Source of the DNA: CADAWZ01 sp045114665
GTDB taxonomy: Bacteria; Vulcanimicrobiota; CADAWZ01
Length of the DNA: 6,222 bases
Assembly (NCBI GenBank): GCA_045114665.1
Contig: JBGUKW010000306.1
Location: forward strand, 1-6,222
Direction of reading: 5' to 3'
Shown here: positions 1-5,949 of the stretch, one piece after another
Layout: every line of letters starts with the position of its first letter
Position numbering within the stretch: the first letter of the stretch is position 1
Translations under genes and position numbers: made by a program
Notes under the pieces: generated by a model
The model's database searches: none
What the model was told of the DNA's origin: nothing
The model's input: only the letters and a program-made list of their open reading frames with translations

Positions 1-2
1 TA

Positions 3-1031
3 TCGAGAATAAATTTATTTATAAATTTTGCTTTTATTGCTATTTTCTTATTTTTATCTTATATAGCTGTAAAAACTTGGTTCTTAAATGCAGTAAAAAA
101 ACCATTAAATCAAATCAATAATGCACAAAATAGGCTCGCAAATGGTGAATTTGATGTAAGAATGCAAACAGAACTAGCAAAAAGTGGAGAAATAATGCAG
201 ATTGCAGGCTCTTTTAATAATATGGTAATTGAATTGGAAAACTTTAAAAAAGAGCTTGAAGAAAAAAATAAAAGCCTTGAAGATATAAACATAAAATATA
301 AAAAATTAAATGAAGAACTCGAACTTGAAGTCAGCAAAAAAACAAAAGAATTGAGAGAATTTTTTTCACTTATAACACATGATTTAAAAGTTCCACTTGC
401 AGCTGTTCAAGGTTACACTTCCCTATTGATGCGACCAAAAACAGGTGAATTAAACGAACGACAGACAATGTTTATTAAAAATATTGCAATAGTAAATTCA
501 CATTTGACAAATCTTGTAAGAAATTTAATCGATTCATTTAAATATGAAAGTGGAAAAACTGTATATTTCTTTGAAAATTTCAAATTATCTGAACTTTCTG
601 GAGAAATTGAGACAAATGTAAATCTTTTACTTGAAGAAAAAAATATAACATTGACATCAAATTTAAAAGAAAAAGATTTTGTTGTATATGGCGATAAAAT
701 GAAGATATTGCGAGTTATAATAAATCTTTTGAGCAATGCAATAAAAAGCAGTGACGAAAATTCAAAAATAGAGTTAATTTGCAAGGAATTAAAGGAAAAA
801 ATTTCTATTTCAATAACAGATCACGGAAAAGGAATTGAAGAAGATAAAATCAAAGAAATATTTAAAAAATTTGCACAATTTCCATATAATGATAAATCTT
901 CTGAAGGAACTGGATTAGGGTTGTATATTGTAAAAAAAATAATCGAAGATCACAAAAGCGAAATTGAAGTAAAGAGTGATAAAAATGATGGAACTTCTTT
1001 TACATTTTATTTAAAAAAATGCCAAGAGTAA
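3..1031 (+). CDS. Sensor histidine kinase, HAMP-HisKA-HATPase (5' partial)
   Basis: This is the C-terminal 342 residues of a membrane sensor kinase. The frame is open from base 3, so the gene starts left of the window and the ATG at 162 is internal. Counting the codon at base 3 as residue 1, a hydrophobic segment at about 5-23 is the last membrane helix. A HAMP linker follows at about 24-77, with the conserved Pro34 and a GEFDVR turn at 48-53, and then a charged coiled coil to about 120. The phospho-acceptor H-box is THDLKVPL with His126. The ATPase domain shows an N-box with Asn245, the G1 box DHGKG at 273-277 and the G2 box GTGLGL at 302-307. All catalytic motifs are intact. The enzyme should autophosphorylate His126 and pass phosphate to a regulator, most likely the one encoded 30 nt downstream. 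The sensor domain lies outside the window, so the stimulus is unknown. The kinase assignment is firm and the partner is inferred. Confidence 0.95.
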   Translation, partial: SRINLFINFAFIAIFLFLSYIAVKTWFLNAVKKPLNQINNAQNRLANGEFDVRMQTELAKSGEIMQIAGSFNNMVIELENFKKELEEKNKSLEDINIKYKKLNEELELEVSKKTKELREFFSLITHDLKVPLAAVQGYTSLLMRPKTGELNERQTMFIKNIAIVNSHLTNLVRNLIDSFKYESGKTVYFFENFKLSELSGEIETNVNLLLEEKNITLTSNLKEKDFVVYGDKMKILRVIINLLSNAIKSSDENSKIELICKELKEKISISITDHGKGIEEDKIKEIFKKFAQFPYNDKSSEGTGLGLYIVKKIIEDHKSEIEVKSDKNDGTSFTFYLKKCQE

Positions 1032-1050
1032 AGCAAATAGACATAAATAC

Positions 1051-1058
1051 AGTAGGTG
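1051..1058 (+). promoter_or_regulatory. Ribosome binding site deciding the regulator start
   Basis: AGTAGGTG differs from the ideal AGGAGGTG at one base. Its AGTAGG core ends five bases before the ATG at 1062, which is a normal spacing. The alternative in-frame GTG at 1056 lies inside this site and has no such sequence ahead of it. The ATG at 1062 is therefore preferred. Confidence 0.7.
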
Positions 1059-1061
1059 GAT

Positions 1062-1751
1062 ATGAGTGAAAGTGAAACAAAAATAAAAGTTATTTTGGCA
1101 GATGACCACAATTTATTTAGAAAAATGCTTTTTCATCTTTTGAGTGATGAAGACGACATAGAAGTCATAGGAGAAGCAAGCACTGGAAAAGAGGCTTTAG
1201 AACAGTGTAAAGAAAAAAATCCTGATATATTGATTCTCGATATAAATATGCCAGTTATGGATGGATTAGAAGCTATAAGACTTCTTCATACACAAAATAA
1301 TAACATAAAAGTTATAATCCTTACAGCCATAGAAGATGATGATTACATATTTAAATTCATTAGAGAAGGAGCTACTGCATATCTTTTAAAAGATACTACT
1401 CCACAGGAAATGCTAAAAACGATCCGTGCTGCTTATTATGGAGAATCTTTAATTCAAGCAAAAGTGATGAAAAAGATTTTAAATGAATTTTGCAAACTAT
1501 CTGAACAAAAGGGAAAAAATATTCACCCTACAACAAATTCAAAGGCTTTGGAATCACTTACAGAACGTGAAAAAGAAGTCCTTTCACTCATAGCAAAAGG
1601 AATGAACAACAAAGAAATTGCCTCATCTCTTGTAATATCTGAGGCAACTGTAAAAACACATGTTGCTAATTTGATGAGTAAATTAGAAAAAAGAGACAGA
1701 GTTGAACTCGTACTTTATGCCTTAAAATCTGGATTTTCAATATTAAGCTAA
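1062..1751 (+). CDS. NarL/LuxR-family response regulator
   Basis: A 229-residue two-component response regulator of standard length for the NarL/FixJ family. The receiver domain covers about residues 8-123, with the acidic pair Asp14-Asp15, the phospho-acceptor Asp60 in LDINMPVMDG, the switch Thr88 and the conserved Lys110. A linker of about 40 residues leads to a LuxR-type helix-turn-helix at about 164-222, recognisable from LTEREKEVL and the recognition-helix region EATVKTHVANLMSKL. Phosphorylation should drive dimerisation and DNA binding. The gene starts 30 nt after the kinase stop codon, so the two are very probably co-transcribed. I chose ATG 1062 over GTG 1056 because of its ribosome binding site. 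Its targets cannot be read from the window. The metal-transport genes that converge on it are possible targets, but nothing in the sequence shows this. Confidence 0.95.
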   Translation: MSESETKIKVILADDHNLFRKMLFHLLSDEDDIEVIGEASTGKEALEQCKEKNPDILILDINMPVMDGLEAIRLLHTQNNNIKVIILTAIEDDDYIFKFIREGATAYLLKDTTPQEMLKTIRAAYYGESLIQAKVMKKILNEFCKLSEQKGKNIHPTTNSKALESLTEREKEVLSLIAKGMNNKEIASSLVISEATVKTHVANLMSKLEKRDRVELVLYALKSGFSILS

Positions 1752-1772
1752 AAATAGATTATCTCTAATGCC

Positions 1773-2606
1773 TTATTTCTTTATCATTGCAATTAGACGC
1801 TTTATATAATTTTTCTTTGGCGAAAAAAGAACAGAGATAAAGAAAATAGTTGTTGATAACATAACTATTGTAGCACCAGAAGCAGTATTTAGATAATAAG
1901 AAAGAACAAGACCACCTATACAAGAGATAAGCCCTAAAATGACAGAAATAGTCATCATTGTTTTAAAATCTTCTGCAAATTGATATGCCGAAGCTGCAGG
2001 AGTTATAAGCAAAGCACTTGCAAGAACTATTCCTACAAGTTTCATCGAAGCAACTATCGTTAAAGAAATCAAAACCAAAAGGCAATAATACAACCAATTT
2101 ACAGGAAGTCCCATAATTTCGGCAACTTCAGGATCGAAACTGACAAATTTTAACTCTTTAAAAAATAGAATAATAGCAGGAATAACCACAAGAGCCACCC
2201 CACCTATCAAATACAAATCTTCATTTGAAACGGCAAGTATACTTCCAAAAAGGTAACTCATTAAGTCGATATTATAACCTTTTAAAAGACCTATACAAAG
2301 CACACCAAATGCCATCGTCGCTGAGAAAAATATTCCAACAGCCGTATCTTCTTTTATAACTTTTTTTCTAGATATTTTGCCTATTGAAAGTGCTGTCAAT
2401 ACAGAAAATACAATAGCAGAGACTAGAGGATTTACATTTAATAAATAACCAAGTGCAACTCCACCAAATGAAGCGTGAGCAATACCTGCTCCAATAAAAG
2501 ACATTCCCCTTAAAACTACATAAACACCAATAACAGAACATAGTACCCCAATGATTATTGAGGCTATTAATGCTCTTTGCATAAAAGCATATTCAAAAAT
2601 ACCCAT
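1773..2606 (-). CDS. Metal (Zn/Mn-type) ABC transporter permease, ABC-3 family
   Basis: A 277-residue polytopic inner-membrane protein of the ABC-3 family (ZnuB/MntB/TroC type) at the usual family length. It opens with FMQRALIAS and a first membrane helix, followed by the family hallmark VVLRGMSFIG at about residues 30-39 and AHASFGGVALG. About eight hydrophobic segments follow. The stretch DPEVAEIMGLP near 159-169 matches the cytoplasmic coupling loop that docks on the ATPase, and a LLITPAASA helix near 200 is also typical. The protein ends in a short basic tail. The start lies two bases after the ATPase stop codon, and its ribosome binding site lies inside the ATPase gene, so translation is coupled. 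It should form the membrane channel for divalent metal import. Whether Zn, Mn or Fe is carried cannot be told from this subunit. No second permease follows. Confidence 0.93.
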   Translation of the reverse strand: MGIFEYAFMQRALIASIIIGVLCSVIGVYVVLRGMSFIGAGIAHASFGGVALGYLLNVNPLVSAIVFSVLTALSIGKISRKKVIKEDTAVGIFFSATMAFGVLCIGLLKGYNIDLMSYLFGSILAVSNEDLYLIGGVALVVIPAIILFFKELKFVSFDPEVAEIMGLPVNWLYYCLLVLISLTIVASMKLVGIVLASALLITPAASAYQFAEDFKTMMTISVILGLISCIGGLVLSYYLNTASGATIVMLSTTIFFISVLFSPKKNYIKRLIAMIKK

Positions 2607-2608
2607 TA

Positions 2609-3409
2609 TTATTTATCCTTACAAACGACCATATGTGGAATTACTCCATGATTGAAAAGCACTGCATCACAGCCATACATTTCAGAAAGAACCTTTCCAT
2701 TAATGGCTTTTGGAACAGAATGGAGAAATAATTTCTTATTTATACAAGCAACTGCATCAACATAATTGGCAATTACACCTACATCATGTGATACAATTAT
2801 TATAGTCATATTTTCTTTTTTTAATACTTTTAATAATTCATAAAAATTTGAAGAATGGAGCTGATCAACTCCATTTGTTGGTTCATCTAAAAACAAAAGT
2901 TCTGGATTTGCAGCCAAAGCCCTTGCTATAAAAACACGCTGAACCTGACCACCAGAAAGTTTAGAAAGTGGCTTATCAGCTATAGAAGTAATATCTACTT
3001 GTTCCATAACTTCATCAACTATTTTATAATCTTCTTTGGAAGGTTTAGCAAAAAGACCTATTTGTGGATACCTTCCCATCATAACTGCTTCTTTTGCCCT
3101 TATTGGAAAAGTCATATCAACAGAGCGAATCTGTGGAACATAGGCAATCCTATTTCTATCTTTCCCCAAATGGTCAGGAGATTTTCCGAAAACAGAAATT
3201 TTACCAGATGAAGGCTTAATAATTCCCAAAATAGTTCTCAAAAGTGTAGTTTTTCCAGCACCATTTGGACCAATAAGAGCAGTTACACAGCCATAAGGAA
3301 TGGACATATTTATATCTTCAAGAACCATTCTATCATTTAGATATACGACAACATTTTCAAGCTCTATTATATTTTTATCTTTATCTTCTTTTTTATCTTT
3401 GTTTGACAT
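2609..3409 (-). CDS. Metal (Zn/Mn-type) ABC transporter ATP-binding protein
   Basis: A 266-residue ABC ATPase with every catalytic motif: Walker A GPNGAGKTT at 47-55, Q-loop Gln93 in YVPQ, signature LSGGQ at 151-155, Walker B LLFLDEP at 171-177 with catalytic Glu176, and switch His208 in SHD. The sequence after the Q-loop (DMTFPIRAKEAVMMGR) and the C-terminal YGCDAVLFNHGVIPH are characteristic of the ZnuC/MntA/TroB branch, so a divalent metal importer is favoured over cobalamin or haem. A Lys/Asp-rich leader of about 13 residues precedes the ABC core and is unusual for the family. The start at ATG 3409 has only a weak purine run upstream (TTAAGA). It follows the orphan 85-residue gene by 18 nt and is coupled to the permease downstream. 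No periplasmic binding protein gene accompanies the pair here. Family assignment is firm and the exact metal is open. Confidence 0.94.
   Translation of the reverse strand: MSNKDKKEDKDKNIIELENVVVYLNDRMVLEDINMSIPYGCVTALIGPNGAGKTTLLRTILGIIKPSSGKISVFGKSPDHLGKDRNRIAYVPQIRSVDMTFPIRAKEAVMMGRYPQIGLFAKPSKEDYKIVDEVMEQVDITSIADKPLSKLSGGQVQRVFIARALAANPELLFLDEPTNGVDQLHSSNFYELLKVLKKENMTIIIVSHDVGVIANYVDAVACINKKLFLHSVPKAINGKVLSEMYGCDAVLFNHGVIPHMVVCKDK
2616..2620 (-). promoter_or_regulatory. Ribosome binding site of the permease gene
   Basis: AAGGA on the - strand lies within the last codons of the ATPase gene and nine bases before the permease ATG. It is clearer than the sequence ahead of most other genes in this - strand series and supports translational coupling of ATPase and permease. 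Confidence 0.6.
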
Positions 3410-3427
3410 AATTCTTAATTTATCTTT

Positions 3428-3685
3428 TTATAGTACAGTTTTTAATAATTCGATTGAATTTTCTTCCTTTGGATCATTAGTTCCTAGAACTCCACTAATA
3501 AAATTTTTTTTCAAATCCTCTACCCTTTCTATTTCTTTTTCTGCTATTTCTTTAACCTGTTTATTTTTTGACAAAATTGAATCGAAGATTTTTATGATTT
3601 CTTTCTGTTCTTCAAATGGCGAAAGATAAAAATCAAGGGAACATCTCAATAGAAACTTATCCCTTTTACTATCATTTTTTTTCAA
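3428..3685 (-). CDS. Orphan C-terminal fragment of a type I restriction specificity subunit (HsdS-like)
   Basis: This 85-residue frame resembles the C-terminal end of HsdS, the DNA-recognition subunit of type I restriction-modification systems. The match is the sequence SPFEEQKEII at 22-31 (HsdS: PPLxEQKxIV), the amphipathic coiled coil at about 27-62, the exit LKKNFISGVLG at 58-68 (HsdS: LKKSILxxxFxGEL), and a GTNDPKEENSIELLK tail of a kind I recall from HsdS proteins. Whole HsdS proteins are about 400 residues with two recognition domains. Both are missing here, and no hsdM or hsdR lies in the window. The only usual start is TTG at 3685, seven bases after the pilin stop codon, next to a run of eight A and without a good ribosome binding site. 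It is probably a relic left by recombination, although a small expressed coiled-coil protein is possible. The assignment is by recalled motif and not by alignment. Confidence 0.65.
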   Translation of the reverse strand: MKKNDSKRDKFLLRCSLDFYLSPFEEQKEIIKIFDSILSKNKQVKEIAEKEIERVEDLKKNFISGVLGTNDPKEENSIELLKTVL

Positions 3686-3689
3686 CGCT

Positions 3690-4571
3690 TTAATTTATCT
3701 TTCCATTATTAAAAGGCACAACTGACTGATTTATCTGTATAGAATATCTATTTTTCTTAACTGAGTCATCTTCATGCTTTTCCACTTTTTTATGTTTCTT
3801 AGATTTGTCATACTCTTTAATAAGTTTCTTTTTAGCAACTTCATCAATAACACGAGAAGACTTTTCAACCTCTCTAAATGCAACAATAAAATAACTTATA
3901 GTTCCACTTGGAATCTCATCATCATTTGATTTTTCTAAATTCTTGGAATCATTAAAAGAAACATTAAAATCTGCAATATTATCAGCAACGATGGATGAAG
4001 TTTTTTGATTTGTATCTTCAAGAGATAAAGGTTTCATAAAAGATTTTACATCAAGTCGTGTCATATATTTTTTTTCATTATCTTTATCAATAGGAATAAG
4101 TACTTTAACAAGACTTTTTGGCAATAAATGTAAATCTTTTGAATCTTTAAAGTCAGGTGATTTCATTGGAGATAAATAATATAATACAAAAAATTTGGAA
4201 TCATTTAATTCTATTTCACCTTTTGAACTTCCAAAAAAATCAATATACAAATTATCTGAAAATTGACTTTTTAAATTAGAAAAAAAAAGTTTAAAAGACA
4301 TCCAAGAGTAGATTTCTCCATCATCTGAAAGGTACTTACCACTATTAAAAGAAGTTATGTCTGTATTTGAAAGATTTGAATTTATATCAGATACAGCCTT
4401 TCTTATATTTTGTTCCATTACATATTTTTCTTCAGCAGTTTTCCAAGAGACTGATCCTATATGCAATACAACAAAAATACTTACAGCCATAAAGCAAAAA
4501 ACTGCACAAGAAATAAGAAGCTCTATCAAAGAACTACCTATTTTTTTATTTTTTTTATTTGAAATAAACAT
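3690..4571 (-). CDS. GspJ/PilW-like prepilin (pseudopilin) with non-canonical cleavage site
   Basis: A 293-residue protein with a type IV prepilin N-terminus: a Lys/Asn-rich leader of 12 residues, KKIG then SSLIELL, and a hydrophobic helix to about residue 37. Prepilin peptidase should cut after Gly12. The +1 residue is Ser instead of the usual Phe, while the important Glu at +5 (residue 17) is kept. The long globular part contains IVADNIADFNVSF at 194-206, typical of GspJ/PilW proteins, and a final strand region YSIQINQSVV. Between the last two predicted strands (about 242-275) sits a strongly charged, Lys-rich and probably disordered stretch. The gene begins three bases after the preceding pilin gene without a clear ribosome binding site, so translation is probably coupled. 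It is likely a minor tip subunit of a type II secretion pseudopilus or type IV pilus. Runs of A7 and A8 lie in the leader codons. Confidence 0.82.
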   Translation of the reverse strand: MFISNKKNKKIGSSLIELLISCAVFCFMAVSIFVVLHIGSVSWKTAEEKYVMEQNIRKAVSDINSNLSNTDITSFNSGKYLSDDGEIYSWMSFKLFFSNLKSQFSDNLYIDFFGSSKGEIELNDSKFFVLYYLSPMKSPDFKDSKDLHLLPKSLVKVLIPIDKDNEKKYMTRLDVKSFMKPLSLEDTNQKTSSIVADNIADFNVSFNDSKNLEKSNDDEIPSGTISYFIVAFREVEKSSRVIDEVAKKKLIKEYDKSKKHKKVEKHEDDSVKKNRYSIQINQSVVPFNNGKIN

Positions 4572-4574
4572 AAT

Positions 4575-5096
4575 TTAAAATTTTTCTTGTTTGGGATAAA
4601 AAATAATTTTTGACAACTTAGTACTTGCATTTAGATAATTTTTATCTTTCATAAATGAATTATATAACCCATCTGTTGTCAGATCTGATGTTTCAAAAGA
4701 TTTTTGTTCATTATTTTTTGAATTACTAAATTGTTTTCTATTATTATCAAAAGTTTTTTCATACCACCAAAAAACAGTTACATCAACTTTCTTAACAGGA
4801 TCTGGAGTATGTGAAATAGGAGAAGATACATCTATTATATAAAAATATTGAACAGAATTAATATTCATATTTCCAAAAATAGACAAATCATCTAATGCTT
4901 TTCCCTCATTTTCAGAAAGAAAATCTTCCATTATCTTCATTCCTGCAGATGTTCCAACCGTTATATTAGCAGATGTTTCAGAAGATTTTATAAGTCTTCC
5001 ATAAATGCCTATTACGAAAACAAGAGATGAAGACAAAATAAAAATCCCAACCATCAATTCAATTAAACTAAATCCTCTTTTTTTATTTCTCCACAT
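4575..5096 (-). CDS. GspI/PilV-like prepilin (pseudopilin)
   Basis: A 173-residue protein with a canonical class III signal: leader MWRNKKRG, then FSLIELM, cleaved after Gly8, with Phe at +1 and Glu at +5 (residue 13). A hydrophobic assembly helix extends to about residue 32. A polar globular domain follows, with the strand VKKVDVTVFWW at 101-111, which is typical of GspI/PilV minor pilins. After it comes a low-complexity Asn/Ser/Lys region (about 118-140) and a short C-terminal strand. The mature protein should be N-methylated, sit in the inner membrane and join a pilus-like fibre with the next gene's product. Pairing of an I/PilV-like with a J/PilW-like gene in this order is the usual minor-pilin arrangement. 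No ATPase, platform protein, major pilin or peptidase is present here, so type II secretion and type IV pilus cannot be told apart. The start ATG has only a weak AAAGAA upstream. Confidence 0.85.
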   Translation of the reverse strand: MWRNKKRGFSLIELMVGIFILSSSLVFVIGIYGRLIKSSETSANITVGTSAGMKIMEDFLSENEGKALDDLSIFGNMNINSVQYFYIIDVSSPISHTPDPVKKVDVTVFWWYEKTFDNNRKQFSNSKNNEQKSFETSDLTTDGLYNSFMKDKNYLNASTKLSKIIFYPKQEKF

Positions 5097-5133
5097 TTTT
5101 TTTATTTCTTTATCATTTATTATTTTTGCTTTA

Positions 5134-5949
5134 CTATTTTGTTTCTTTTTTCAACTCTATACTATTGCTATTTTGACTCTTTTTATACAAAGAATATAAA
5201 AAATTAGCAATAGGCTTATTCCAAAAACGCTCAAACATTATTAGATCTTCTTTTCCTCGTATATTATCACCTATCAATTTTGTAGTTTCCGAAGATTCAT
5301 GAATTCTATGTGTCATCAATATTTTAGGAATATAAACAAAACTACCTTTTATTTTAGAAGCCCTTTCCCAATAATCCCAATCTAAATTACATTTAAAAGA
5401 ATTATCAAAAATCAAATCAGAAAGTTTATTTTTATTATAACAGACAGAAGGACAACAAATAGGACTTCCAAAAGAAAGAATAAATCTTCTAAGAAAAACA
5501 AAATTATTAAAAAATGGAATTAAAAATGGAGAAAGCATAAATCTTTTTATTGAAAGATTTAAACTCGAATAAATAAATTTATCATTTTTTAATTCTCTAT
5601 AATCTGTAAATGCAATTATTGTTTCAGAGTTGACAGAAGAATATATATTTTCAGCATATTTAGGATAAAAAAAATCATCTTGATGACAAAGAGTTACAAA
5701 ATCAGCATCTGCAAAATTCATTGCAAAATTCCAATCTGTAGCAATACCTGGTTTTGAATTGGTAACAAAAATAGGTATTGAATACTTTTCACAAATAGAT
5801 GAAATATATCTATTGGGTGTTGATGTTGATACTATTATATCTGTTTTTTTAGTTTGTGCTACAAGAGATTTTATAGACTCCTCTAAAAAAGGAGATTCTT
5901 CATAAGCACAAACAGCAAAAATATGTTTAAAATTATTCTTCTTCATCAT
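5134..5949 (-). CDS. Family 2 glycosyltransferase
   Basis: A 271-residue GT-A fold glycosyltransferase of family 2. The N-terminal nucleotide-sugar half begins FKHIFAVCAYEESPFLEESIKSLVAQT, a typical GT2 opening, with STSTPN following the second strand. The metal-binding position is HQDD at 89-92 instead of a plain DxD. The acceptor half contains SPICCPSVCYNK at 162-173, LDWDYWERA at 189-197 and HRIHESS at 214-220. It has no clear membrane anchor and should act at the cytoplasmic face on a lipid-linked or protein acceptor. Sugar and acceptor cannot be predicted. The start overlaps the upstream DUF2304-like gene by 17 nt, and two adjacent ATG codons (5949 and 5946) are both possible. The pilin gene begins 37 nt after its TAG stop. 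It resembles stand-alone GT2 enzymes from clostridial and treponemal surface-polysaccharide loci as I recall them, without alignment. Confidence 0.87.
   Translation of the reverse strand: MMKKNNFKHIFAVCAYEESPFLEESIKSLVAQTKKTDIIVSTSTPNRYISSICEKYSIPIFVTNSKPGIATDWNFAMNFADADFVTLCHQDDFFYPKYAENIYSSVNSETIIAFTDYRELKNDKFIYSSLNLSIKRFMLSPFLIPFFNNFVFLRRFILSFGSPICCPSVCYNKNKLSDLIFDNSFKCNLDWDYWERASKIKGSFVYIPKILMTHRIHESSETTKLIGDNIRGKEDLIMFERFWNKPIANFLYSLYKKSQNSNSIELKKETK

Noticed and set aside
110..784. Two - strand open frames inside the kinase gene
   Set aside because: They are Ser/Phe-rich reverse-complement shadows of Lys/Glu-rich kinase coding sequence and match no family.
162..1031. Kinase gene starting at the ATG at 162
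   Set aside because: The frame is open upstream to the window edge and encodes a membrane helix and the first HAMP helix, so this ATG is internal.
1056..1061. GTG start for the response regulator
   Set aside because: The GTG lies inside the best ribosome binding site and has none of its own. ATG 1062 has correct spacing.
1752..1772. Bidirectional terminator between the convergent operons
   Set aside because: The best inverted repeat is four base pairs of mostly A/T, too weak to call.
3362..3409. Short direct repeats of TTATCTT in the ATPase leader
   Set aside because: They are explained by repeated Lys-Asp codons in a charged leader and do not form a regular repeat array.
3411..3450. Possible promoter ahead of the ATPase gene on the - strand (TACTAT as -10, TTCAAT as -35)
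   Set aside because: The -35 matches only three of six bases, and TA-rich hexamers are common by chance in this composition.
2999..3629. Two + strand open frames across the ATPase and HsdS-relic region
   Set aside because: They are antisense to well-supported genes, with Phe/Ser-rich translations typical of shadows and no domain signature.
4357..5199. Two + strand open frames at the pilin gene starts
   Set aside because: They lie opposite the pilin leaders and membrane helices. Their hydrophobicity comes from the reverse complement of AT-rich sequence.
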